From an uncultured Bacilli bacterium (GTDB lineage Bacteria > Bacillota_I > Bacilli_A > RF39 > UBA660): 26,681 nt of DNA. Position 1 is the first letter of the stretch. The number at the start of each line of letters is the position of its first letter. Of the stretch, positions 14,913 to 20,900 are shown piece by piece. Under the pieces are notes generated by a model. That model saw only the letters and a list, made by a program, of their open reading frames with translations, did not search any database and was not told the origin of the DNA. A program made the translations under genes and the position numbers. The stretch spans positions 1 through 26,681 of the forward strand of contig CAKPPW010000020.1 of the NCBI GenBank assembly GCA_934177995.1, read 5' to 3'.

Positions 14913-14927
14913 ATAATTTTTTTATAC
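14898..14927 (-). promoter_or_regulatory. Candidate sigma-G (autoregulatory) promoter of sigG
   Basis: Minus strand GTATA (14927-14923), 18-bp spacer, CATTATA (14904-14898), an exact fit to the sigma-G pattern GHATR-N18-CATNMTA. The start would fall near 14891, inside the 3' arm of the leader hairpin. The -35 overlaps the stop codon of the upstream pseudouridine synthase gene. Confidence 0.6.
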
Positions 14928-15764
14928 ATATTTTTGAAATTCTCTTGGTAATTTACTCTCAAATGTATATTTTTTCTTATTATTTGGATTAGTTAAAACT
15001 ATCTTAGAAGCATGTAATAACAATCTTTTTGCTTTAATATCACTACCATATTTTGTATCTCCTACAATTGGATAACCTAAGTATGACAATACTGCTCTTA
15101 TCTGATTTTTTCTACCAGTCTTAATATTTACTTTTACTAAAGCATAATTTTTCTTTTCTTTTAATACTGTTATAGAAGTAATTGCTTTTTTACCATTTTT
15201 ATCATTAGTAACATGTACTTTGTAATTACTATCTTCTTTTAAATAACATGTATAGTTAGTATATGACTTTATTCCTTTTGGTACTACTGCTATATATTCT
15301 CTATCTTCTATTAAATTATTCCAATCATTTTGTAATAGTTCTTTTACTCTTTCATCTTTTACAAAGATTACTACTCCTGATGTATCTTTATCTAGACGAT
15401 GTAGGATAAAGATTTTATCCTTACTATTTCTTTCTTTAATAAATTGACGCATCATATGATAAGCAGTTTTTTCTTTCTCTTTAGTAGTTGCTATTGTTAA
15501 TAAATGAGCCGGTTTTTCTATTACTAAAAAGTATTCATCTTCATAAAGAATCTTTAAAGGACATTTCTTATGAGTCTTATAATCTTTTCTAATTTCAATA
15601 AGATCATTTTTCTTTACTTTATAGTTATAAGCGGTAACTGACTTACCATTTACAAAAACACTATTATTTTTTAGATATGATTTTAATTTTTTATGACTTT
15701 GTTCGTTAAATAATTTTAATATTGTTTCTAACAATAATCCTTCTTCTTCGACTTTTTTATACAT
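14922..15764 (-). CDS. RluD/RluA-family 23S rRNA pseudouridine synthase
   Basis: 280 aa. An N-terminal S4 RNA-binding domain (KLKSYLKNNSVFVNGKSVTAYNYKVKKNDLI, about 25-57) is followed by the pseudouridine synthase domain: 'LVIEKPAHLL' (motif I), HRLDKDTSGVVIF (122-134, with catalytic Asp125), 'TGRKNQIRAVLSYLGYPIVGDTKYG' and 'LLLHASKI'. This fits the RluA/RluD branch that isomerises uridines in large-subunit rRNA; the exact site cannot be told. The ATG at 15764 follows AGAGGTG. Promoter TTGTGA-N17-TATAAT lies 20-50 nt upstream. No terminator separates it from sigG, so read-through into sigG is expected. Confidence 0.93.
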   Translation of the reverse strand: MYKKVEEEGLLLETILKLFNEQSHKKLKSYLKNNSVFVNGKSVTAYNYKVKKNDLIEIRKDYKTHKKCPLKILYEDEYFLVIEKPAHLLTIATTKEKEKTAYHMMRQFIKERNSKDKIFILHRLDKDTSGVVIFVKDERVKELLQNDWNNLIEDREYIAVVPKGIKSYTNYTCYLKEDSNYKVHVTNDKNGKKAITSITVLKEKKNYALVKVNIKTGRKNQIRAVLSYLGYPIVGDTKYGSDIKAKRLLLHASKIVLTNPNNKKKYTFESKLPREFQKYV

Positions 15765-15787
15765 AAAAGCACCTCTTTTCTTAGAAG

Positions 15788-15816
15788 ATTATAGCAAAAG
15801 ATGAAATTTATCACAA
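15788..15816 (-). promoter_or_regulatory. Promoter of the pseudouridine synthase gene
   Basis: Minus strand TTGTGA (15816-15811), 17-bp spacer, TATAAT (15793-15788), with TGC before the -10. Confidence 0.75.
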
Positions 15817-15833
15817 TATTTTTTAAAAAAAGC

Positions 15834-15862
15834 TTGATTTTTAATCACATCTTTGCTATTCT
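15834..15862 (+). promoter_or_regulatory. Upstream promoter (P1) of the Ile-Asn-Glu tRNA operon
   Basis: TTGATT, 17-bp spacer, TATTCT, with TGC before the -10. First of two tandem promoters. Confidence 0.5.
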
Positions 15863-15905
15863 AAGTATGCAAGTCGGAAATATATTACAAAATTAAAAAA
15901 AAGAC

Positions 15906-15934
15906 TTGATTTATAAAACATTTTATTGTAATAT
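15906..15934 (+). promoter_or_regulatory. Main promoter (P2) of the Ile-Asn-Glu tRNA operon
   Basis: TTGATT, 17-bp spacer, TAATAT (15929-15934), 24 nt before tRNA-Ile. Confidence 0.7.
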
Positions 15935-15957
15935 TAAATTGTTCTGTTTGAAAGAAC

Positions 15958-16034
15958 GGGCTTGTAGCTCAGTTGGTTAGAGCGCTCGCTTGATAAGCGA
16001 GAGGTCACAGGTTCAAGTCCTGTCAGGCCCACCA
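15958..16034 (+). tRNA. tRNA-Ile(GAT)
   Basis: Acceptor GGGCTTG/CAGGCCC, loop TTGATAA, T-arm AGGTTCAAGTCCT, CCA encoded. Confidence 0.97.
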
Positions 16035-16041
16035 TTAAGAT

Positions 16042-16118
16042 GCCTCAATAGCTCAGTTGGTTAGAGCACTTGACTGTTAATCAAGGGGTCCTAGGTTCAA
16101 GTCCTAGTTGAGGCGCCA
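16042..16118 (+). tRNA. tRNA-Asn(GTT)
   Basis: Acceptor GCCTCAA/TTGAGGC, loop CTGTTAA, discriminator G, CCA encoded. Confidence 0.97.
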
Positions 16119-16126
16119 TTTTTTTT

Positions 16127-16203
16127 GGCCAGTTGGTGAAGTGGCTTAACACACTGCCCTTTCACGGCAGCATTCACGGATTCGAATTCCGTACTGGTCA
16201 CCA
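16127..16203 (+). tRNA. tRNA-Glu(TTC)
   Basis: Acceptor GGCCAGT/ACTGGTC, loop CTTTCAC, T-arm GGATTCGAATTCC, CCA encoded. Confidence 0.97.
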
Positions 16204-16213
16204 TAATGATTAC

Positions 16214-16240
16214 AAAGCCTTATTTTCAAGGCTTTTTATT
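16214..16240 (+). terminator. Terminator of the Ile-Asn-Glu tRNA operon
   Basis: AAAGCCTT - ATTTTC - AAGGCTTT, then TTATTTT. Confidence 0.9.
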
Positions 16241-16250
16241 TTAAATTTCA

Positions 16251-16270
16251 TTTAGCAAGCGCTTGCTAAA
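16251..16270. promoter_or_regulatory. Perfect 20-bp palindrome, probable operator
   Basis: The centre AGCAAGCGCTTGCT is extended by TTT/AAA to 20 bp without mismatch. It overlaps the -35 (16263-16268) of the antisense RNA promoter, where a bound protein would block transcription. An even palindrome with an AAGCGCTT core recalls LacI/GalR/CcpA-family operators, but the outer bases differ from the catabolite (cre) consensus. Confidence 0.6.
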
Positions 16271-16291
16271 AGTATGGTTTTATGCTACTAT
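16263..16291 (+). promoter_or_regulatory. Promoter of the candidate antitoxin RNA
   Basis: TTGCTA, 17-bp spacer, TACTAT with TGC before it. The start is near 16298. Confidence 0.6.
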
Positions 16292-16320
16292 GTATATAGA
16301 TGAAGGAAACTTCATATAAT

Positions 16321-16363
16321 AAAAAAGGAAATACTTAATATCCAATGTTTGAGTACTTACCTT
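16321..16363 (-). terminator. Candidate terminator of the peptide mRNA
   Basis: Minus strand AAGG..AA.TACT pairs with AGTA..TT.CCTT (one mismatch, one bulge) around a 16-nt loop, followed by TTTTTT. It is of moderate strength. Its 3' arm contains the 13-nt sequence complementary to the 5' end of the mRNA. Confidence 0.4.
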
Positions 16364-16374
16364 AAATGTGGTTT

Positions 16375-16405
16375 GCACACAATCTATTAGATTGAGTGCT
16401 TTTTT
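16375..16405 (+). terminator. Terminator of the antisense RNA
   Basis: GCAC-A-CAATCT - ATT - AGATTG-A-GTGC, then T6. It lies 9 bp from the stop codon of the peptide gene on the other strand. Confidence 0.8.
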
Positions 16406-16414
16406 ATTTTATGA

Positions 16415-16489
16415 CTACTTATAAAGTAGGCCAATTAGTAACATTATAATTACTACTAATAATGATATTAATAAATCTTTTTTAGACAT
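16415..16489 (-). CDS. 24-aa hydrophobic peptide, candidate type I toxin
   Basis: The frame reads MSKKDLLISLL, then a run of V, I, M, L, and ends GLLYK: three charged residues, about 18 hydrophobic residues forming one membrane helix, and a basic end. An AAGGAGG site precedes the ATG by about 10 nt. That site is buried in a local hairpin: GCCT (minus, 16525-16522) pairs with AGGC (16502-16499), with an inner CTTCTT/AGGAAG stem. The promoter TTGTTT-N17-TATAAT puts the RNA start near 16551. A hidden SD, a short membrane peptide and an overlapping antisense RNA are type I toxin features. I do not recognise the sequence as Fst, TxpA, BsrG or Ldr. It could instead be a harmless small membrane protein. 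Confidence 0.6.
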   Translation of the reverse strand: MSKKDLLISLLVVIIMLLIGLLYK

Positions 16490-16498
16490 AAATATCAA

Positions 16499-16525
16499 GC
16501 CTCCTTCCTTTAAAAGAAGAAAGGC
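16499..16525 (-). promoter_or_regulatory. SD-sequestering hairpin of the 24-aa peptide
   Basis: Minus strand GCCT-TT-CTTCTT - TTAA - AGGAAG-G-AGGC. The entire GGAAGGAGG ribosome site is in the 3' arm. Confidence 0.6.
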
Positions 16526-16557
16526 AAGCACTCTAACTATTAAGTATTTCAAGTGCT

Positions 16558-16586
16558 ATTATACTATTAATAATCATGCTAAACAA
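16558..16586 (-). promoter_or_regulatory. Promoter of the 24-aa peptide gene
   Basis: Minus strand TTGTTT (16586-16581), 17-bp spacer, TATAAT (16563-16558). The start is near 16551, so the RNA would begin with the 13-nt segment complementary to its own 3' end. Confidence 0.65.
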
Positions 16587-16699
16587 TAAAAGAGAAAAGT
16601 TTTAATATTTTCCGTATTATTGTAAAAAGGAAATTAAATAAAAAAACAACTTATCTTTTAATTTAATTAGTTCAATTTCACTTTTTCTTTGTAAAAGTG

Positions 16700-16728
16700 T
16701 TGACATCACTTTTATTTTACGGTAATAT
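16700..16728 (+). promoter_or_regulatory. Promoter of tRNA-Ser(GCT)
   Basis: TTGACA, 17-bp spacer, TAATAT. Consensus -35, about 20 nt before the tRNA. The 100 bp before it hold nothing I can name. Confidence 0.85.
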
Positions 16729-16748
16729 TATAACTACGGAAGCAATTT

Positions 16749-16839
16749 GGAGACATACTCAAGAGGCTGAAGAGGCTCCCCTGCTAAGGGAGTAGGATGG
16801 GTAACTGTCGCGAGGGTTCAAATCCCTCTGTCTCCGCCA
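16749..16839 (+). tRNA. tRNA-Ser(GCT)
   Basis: Class II tRNA: acceptor GGAGACA/TGTCTCC, loop CTGCTAA, long variable arm, discriminator G, CCA encoded. It is a single-gene unit. Confidence 0.97.
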
Positions 16840-16850
16840 TTTAGAATTTA

Positions 16851-16874
16851 AAACCCTTATGGGTTTTTATTTTA
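16851..16874 (+). terminator. Terminator of tRNA-Ser(GCT)
   Basis: AAACCC - TTAT - GGGTTT, then TTATTTTA. Confidence 0.85.
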
Positions 16875-16883
16875 TTTATAAGT

Positions 16884-16925
16884 AAAAAAGTCATAAATAT
16901 CAAGTTGATATCTATGGCCTTTTTT
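16884..16925. terminator. Bidirectional terminator between tRNA-Ser and the P-type ATPase
   Basis: GTCATAAATATCAA pairs with TTGATATCTATGGC over 14 positions with one mismatch and one G-U. It has T6 on the plus side and A6 (T6 on the minus strand) on the other. It serves mainly the minus-strand ATPase gene. Confidence 0.85.
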
Positions 16926-19263
16926 ATATCATATTTTTACTACTTAATTTCATCATAAGTTTATCTATAAGCATTTCAAAGAAAGTATATAATCTATGTG
17001 ATAAATACATTAAGATAAATGCTAAGAAAATCATAAAGACATTAAAATGTGTTATAGAAAATAAAGTAGTTAAGTTAAAGATAGCATATATAAACAGATA
17101 GAACATTGTACTAAATAGAATTAGTCTTATTCTATTAAATGGTCTACATATCTTAAATAAAAGGATAAATGAAGTATAACCAGTCAAAGTTAAACATAGG
17201 GTTGATATTTTAGCATAACTAAGACTAAACATCTGTCCTGCTAAACAAATTAGTAAAATATTTAAAATAATTGTAAATGCCGGTGGTGCTGATTTTTTTA
17301 AGACATTCACTAAGAACTTTCCCTTTACTCTTTCTTTATTAGGTTCAAGTGCCAAAACAAATGATGGTATTCCAATAGTTACTACACTAGCAAGAGTTAA
17401 CTGAATAGGAATAAAAGGATAAGACATTTCAATGAAGAGAAATAGAAAGGCAAGTATTCCTGCATAAATAGTTTTAACTAGGAATAAAGAAGCTGATCTT
17501 TCAAGATTATTTATACTTCTTCTCCCCTCTGCTACTACACTAGGCATAGAAGCAAAATTAGAATCTAATAAAACTAACTGTGATACACTTCTTGCAGCAT
17601 CACTTCCAGAAGCCATTGCAATAGAACAGTCTGCTTCTTTTAGAGCTAAGCAGTCGTTAACTCCATCTCCCGTCATGGCTACATTGTGACCAGCTTCCTT
17701 TAAAGCTCTAATAAGTAAGTGCTTTTCTTCTGGTTTAACTCTTCCAAATACATCATATTCTAAAGCTGCTTTTTTTATCTCTTCTTCACTATTTAAAGTA
17801 GATAAATCTATCACCTTAAGCTTTTCAGTAAGTCCTGCTCTTTTAGCAATAGCTGATACAGTAATAGGATTATCTCCAGATATAATTTTAATAGCTACCC
17901 CTTGTTCTTTAAAGTACTCTAATGTTTTCTTAGCTTCTTTTCTAACTTTATCTTGTAATAAAATAAATCCTAAAGCTTTTCTTTCCTCATTCTTTTTACC
18001 GTAATTATTAACCTTGACTAGAACTAAAACACGATACTTTTTAATATAATCATCTAACATCTTTTGATAACTCTTACCATGATCTTTTAAAACAAATTCT
18101 ACTGCTCCAATCAAATAGGTATCAGTAGCAAACTTTACACCAGAATATTTCTTTTCGGATGAAAAAGGAATGACTTCTTCTACTTTCCACTTTGGTTTAC
18201 GATAGTAAGCATCTCTTATAGCAATAGCAGTAGCATTTTTATCTTTTGTAGCTCCCATCATACTACCTAAAACATCTCCTAGTGATGCTTTGGTTTCTCC
18301 ATCTAATGGAATGACATCAACTACTTCCATCTTACCTTCCGTGATAGTACCTGTCTTATCAAGACAAATCACATCAACTCTAGCAAGAGATTCAATACAG
18401 TATAAATCTTGTACTAAAACTTTTTCTTTAGAAAGACGAATAACAGAAACAGCAAAGACAGTTGATGTTAATAATACTAACCCTTCTGGTATCATTCCAA
18501 TAATAGCTGCTACTGTGTTAACAACGGCATTTTGCAAAGTATTACCAGAAAGATATAATTGTCTTGCAAAAAGCAAAATACCAAGAGGAACTATAATAAC
18601 TGAAATAGTCTTAACTATTTTATTAAGAGAACGCATAATTTCAGAAGAGATTGGTTTTATATATTTAGTATCACTCGATATTTTAGCAGTATAGTTATCA
18701 TAACCAATATGTTCTACCTTAGCTTTAGCATTACCACTTACAATAAAACTACCTGATAATAACATATCTCCTTCTTTTTTTATTAAAGTATCACTTTCGC
18801 CAGTTATAAATGATTCATCAACTTCCACTACTCCATCTACTATAATAGCATCAGTGATTACTTGGTTACCTAATTCGAGTATAATAATATCATCTAAGAC
18901 AACTTCATCTAGATTAACATCGTATTCTTTACTATCTCTTAATACTTTAACCTTTGAAGCAGATACTACTGATAATTTATCAATAACACTTTTAGAATGT
19001 AATTCTTGAAATGTACTAATAACAGTATTTAAAACAATAATAAGTAGAAAACCAAGATTTTTGTAACTACCTACTAAAATAATTGCTACTGCTAAAATAG
19101 CATTGATTATATTAAATAATGTAACAGTATTTTCTAAGATGATTTCTTTAGCACTTTTTGTTTTTACATTTGTATTAAAGTTAACTAAATTGTCTTTAAT
19201 TCTTTCATTTACTTGCTCTTTACTAAGACCAATATTCTTATCAGGATTATATCTTTTGCTCAT
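16924..19263 (-). CDS. Cation-translocating P-type ATPase, CtpE-like
   Basis: 779 aa, complete. P-type ATPase parts in order: actuator loop TGES (154-157), membrane motif PEGL (259-262) in 'IGMIPEGLVLLTSTVFAVSVIRL', phosphorylation site DKTGT (302-306), hinge TGDGVND (531-537), then 'ASGSDAARSVSQLVLLDSNF' and six C-terminal helices. The PEGL motif with a short N-terminus and no heavy-metal (CPx) motif fits the CtpE-like branch, for which Ca2+ uptake has been proposed in mycobacteria. The substrate is not proven here. The ATG at 19263 follows AAAGGA. A TGTTATAAT extended -10 lies upstream, divergent from the 266-aa gene. It is unrelated in type to the MgtA enzyme at 20901-23495. Confidence 0.92.
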   Translation of the reverse strand: MSKRYNPDKNIGLSKEQVNERIKDNLVNFNTNVKTKSAKEIILENTVTLFNIINAILAVAIILVGSYKNLGFLLIIVLNTVISTFQELHSKSVIDKLSVVSASKVKVLRDSKEYDVNLDEVVLDDIIILELGNQVITDAIIVDGVVEVDESFITGESDTLIKKEGDMLLSGSFIVSGNAKAKVEHIGYDNYTAKISSDTKYIKPISSEIMRSLNKIVKTISVIIVPLGILLFARQLYLSGNTLQNAVVNTVAAIIGMIPEGLVLLTSTVFAVSVIRLSKEKVLVQDLYCIESLARVDVICLDKTGTITEGKMEVVDVIPLDGETKASLGDVLGSMMGATKDKNATAIAIRDAYYRKPKWKVEEVIPFSSEKKYSGVKFATDTYLIGAVEFVLKDHGKSYQKMLDDYIKKYRVLVLVKVNNYGKKNEERKALGFILLQDKVRKEAKKTLEYFKEQGVAIKIISGDNPITVSAIAKRAGLTEKLKVIDLSTLNSEEEIKKAALEYDVFGRVKPEEKHLLIRALKEAGHNVAMTGDGVNDCLALKEADCSIAMASGSDAARSVSQLVLLDSNFASMPSVVAEGRRSINNLERSASLFLVKTIYAGILAFLFLFIEMSYPFIPIQLTLASVVTIGIPSFVLALEPNKERVKGKFLVNVLKKSAPPAFTIILNILLICLAGQMFSLSYAKISTLCLTLTGYTSFILLFKICRPFNRIRLILFSTMFYLFIYAIFNLTTLFSITHFNVFMIFLAFILMYLSHRLYTFFEMLIDKLMMKLSSKNMI

Positions 19264-19348
19264 CTAATCACGTCCTTTCTTACCAATTATAACATAATAA
19301 TAGAAGAATTTAGTAAAATATGTTATAGTATGTCTAAGAGGTGGATAT

Positions 19349-20149
19349 ATGAAAAAATTTTTAGCTATTTTACTTACAATAATAGCAACTGCAACTACTA
19401 TTGTTTTAGTAGGACTATTTACAATTCCTTACGTTGGAAGTGAAATTATTAAGATTGCTGCTAATCAAGCACTTGATGATTCTGTTGTAGATAGTAATGA
19501 CTTATATCAAGAAGCAGAAGACTTAGGTATTAGTCAAGATAAGATTGATAAGGCTTTATCTAATGATGAAATGAAAGAGTATGTTAATACTATTTTAAAA
19601 GAGGTAATTGATAAGAAGACTAGTAATAAAAGTGAAGTTGATGAAGAACTTATCAAAGAAAAAACTAAAGAATTTTTAGAGAAAGTTAATAAGAATTATG
19701 ATATTAATCTATCAGATGAAAAGCTAAAAGAAATTAGTGATAATGCTAGTGAAGAAGTAATTAAATCATCTAATGAAATGATTGAAGATAAAGATAATCA
19801 AATATCTGGTTTCTTAGATGTTATGACTTTTTGTAATGATTCTAAAGTAAGAGGATTAACTATTGTTTTACTAATCATAGAATTAGTGTCTATCGCTCTT
19901 CTTACTCTTAAAAAGTTGAGTTTCTTCTTATATTATACTTTTATAGCCTTCTTCACTGCTGCTCTTACTGCCCTTTTAACTTTCTTTATAAACTTTGCAA
20001 TTAGTGGTGAAAAAGAGTTAGCAGCAATCGTAAGTCTTATAAGTAAAGGTTATATACTTACTGGTGGTTTCCTAATCCTAGGAATAGTATTTATAATCAT
20101 TCATAACATTATTAAACATTATAACAATAAAGAGGTAGTTCCTTTCTAG
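19349..20149 (+). CDS. Membrane protein of unknown function, 266 aa
   Basis: I recognise no family. The ATG at 19349 has an AGAGGTGG site. There is a membrane helix at residues 6-28, then about 135 residues of acidic, Lys/Asp/Glu/Ser-rich helices predicted outside the membrane (41-160), then three helices at about 168-188, 190-216 and 234-254, and a short basic cytoplasmic tail. A large outer loop after a first helix with a compact three-helix C-terminus could suit a sensor or an envelope assembly factor, but nothing identifies it. It is divergent from the CtpE-like ATPase and convergent with the Sir2 gene. Confidence 0.85.
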   Translation: MKKFLAILLTIIATATTIVLVGLFTIPYVGSEIIKIAANQALDDSVVDSNDLYQEAEDLGISQDKIDKALSNDEMKEYVNTILKEVIDKKTSNKSEVDEELIKEKTKEFLEKVNKNYDINLSDEKLKEISDNASEEVIKSSNEMIEDKDNQISGFLDVMTFCNDSKVRGLTIVLLIIELVSIALLTLKKLSFFLYYTFIAFFTAALTALLTFFINFAISGEKELAAIVSLISKGYILTGGFLILGIVFIIIHNIIKHYNNKEVVPF

Positions 20150-20163
20150 AACACCTCTTTTAG
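20129..20163. terminator. Bidirectional terminator between the 266-aa gene and the Sir2 gene
   Basis: AAAGAGGT-TTC / GAA-ACCTCTTT with a short loop, flanked by A and T runs. It overlaps the end of the membrane protein gene and ends at the Sir2 stop. Confidence 0.75.
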
Positions 20164-20891
20164 TTTAGACTTATACTTTCATTTATTTTTTTAAAAACAC
20201 TAGCTAAATCATCATGGATTACCAAATCTGCTAAATAATCATATGGTGTTTCATCTTTATTAATAAGGACTAAATGTCTGCCTCTAAAGTATGTTACTAA
20301 AGAAGAAGCAGGATATACCTGAAGGGAGGTTCCTCCTACTATTAATAGGTCTGCTTCACTTACTTCTTTAATAGCTTCGGTTAGTATTTTATTATCAAGT
20401 GCTTCTTCATATAAGACAACATCAGGTTTAATAATGCCACCACAACTACACTTTGGAATACCACTAGATTTAAAAACATAGTCACCACTATAAAACTTAT
20501 GACAATTAAGACAATAGTTTCTTAAGATAGAGCCATGTAATTCTAAAACATTTCTACTACCAGCCATCTTATCAAAGCCATCAATATTTTGAGTTATTAT
20601 AGAGCTTAATAAGTTTTTATCTTCCATTAGTTTTAAAGTCTTATGAATAATATTAGGTTTATAATTAAGACTATTTAGTTTTTCTTTATAAAATTCGTAA
20701 AACAAGTCAGGATGTTTCATAAAGAAAGTATGAGATAAAATCTCTTCTGGTGAATACTTTCTTTTTTCTTTATATAGTCCATTACTACCTCTAAAGTCTT
20801 GTAAACCACTAGCAGTAGATACACCAGCTCCACCAAAAAATACTGTTTTTTTAGACATATTTATATAACTAATTAATTTATCTGTTTCCAT
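20160..20891 (-). CDS. cobB: Sir2-family NAD-dependent protein deacylase (sirtuin)
   Basis: 243 aa. NAD-binding 'GGAGVSTASGLQDFRG' (about 20-35), 'TQNIDGFD' (QNxD), catalytic His in 'ELHGS', four Zn cysteines (CLNC ... CSCGG), 'KPDVVLYEE', and 'GGTSLQVYPAS'. This is the bacterial SIR2 core, which removes acyl groups from lysines using NAD. The ATG at 20891 is 9 bp behind the mgtA stop, and its GGGAG site overlaps that stop codon, so the two are translationally linked. It is the last gene of the five-gene operon. Confidence 0.95.
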   Translation of the reverse strand: METDKLISYINMSKKTVFFGGAGVSTASGLQDFRGSNGLYKEKRKYSPEEILSHTFFMKHPDLFYEFYKEKLNSLNYKPNIIHKTLKLMEDKNLLSSIITQNIDGFDKMAGSRNVLELHGSILRNYCLNCHKFYSGDYVFKSSGIPKCSCGGIIKPDVVLYEEALDNKILTEAIKEVSEADLLIVGGTSLQVYPASSLVTYFRGRHLVLINKDETPYDYLADLVIHDDLASVFKKINESISLN

Positions 20892-20900
20892 TTTTTCTCC

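Larger units (their letters stand above)
16298..16406 (+). ncRNA. Candidate antisense RNA (antitoxin) of about 110 nt
   Basis: It runs from the promoter at 16263-16291 to the terminator at 16375-16405. A small 5' hairpin (GAAG/CTTC) follows the start, and there is no ORF with a ribosome site. It is convergent with the 24-aa peptide gene and is complementary to its 3' UTR but not to its coding part. This is the geometry of TxpA/RatA and BsrG/SR4. If the peptide is not a toxin, this would still be an independent sRNA. Confidence 0.5.

Noticed and set aside
14887..14925. sigG leader hairpin as a plus-strand intrinsic terminator
   Set aside because: A T-run follows it on the plus strand, but no plus-strand gene or promoter lies upstream; it fits a minus-strand leader element better.
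18290..18694. 134-codon plus-strand frame inside the CtpE-like gene
   Set aside because: Antisense to the DKTGT and PEGL regions of a clear P-type ATPase; no SD.
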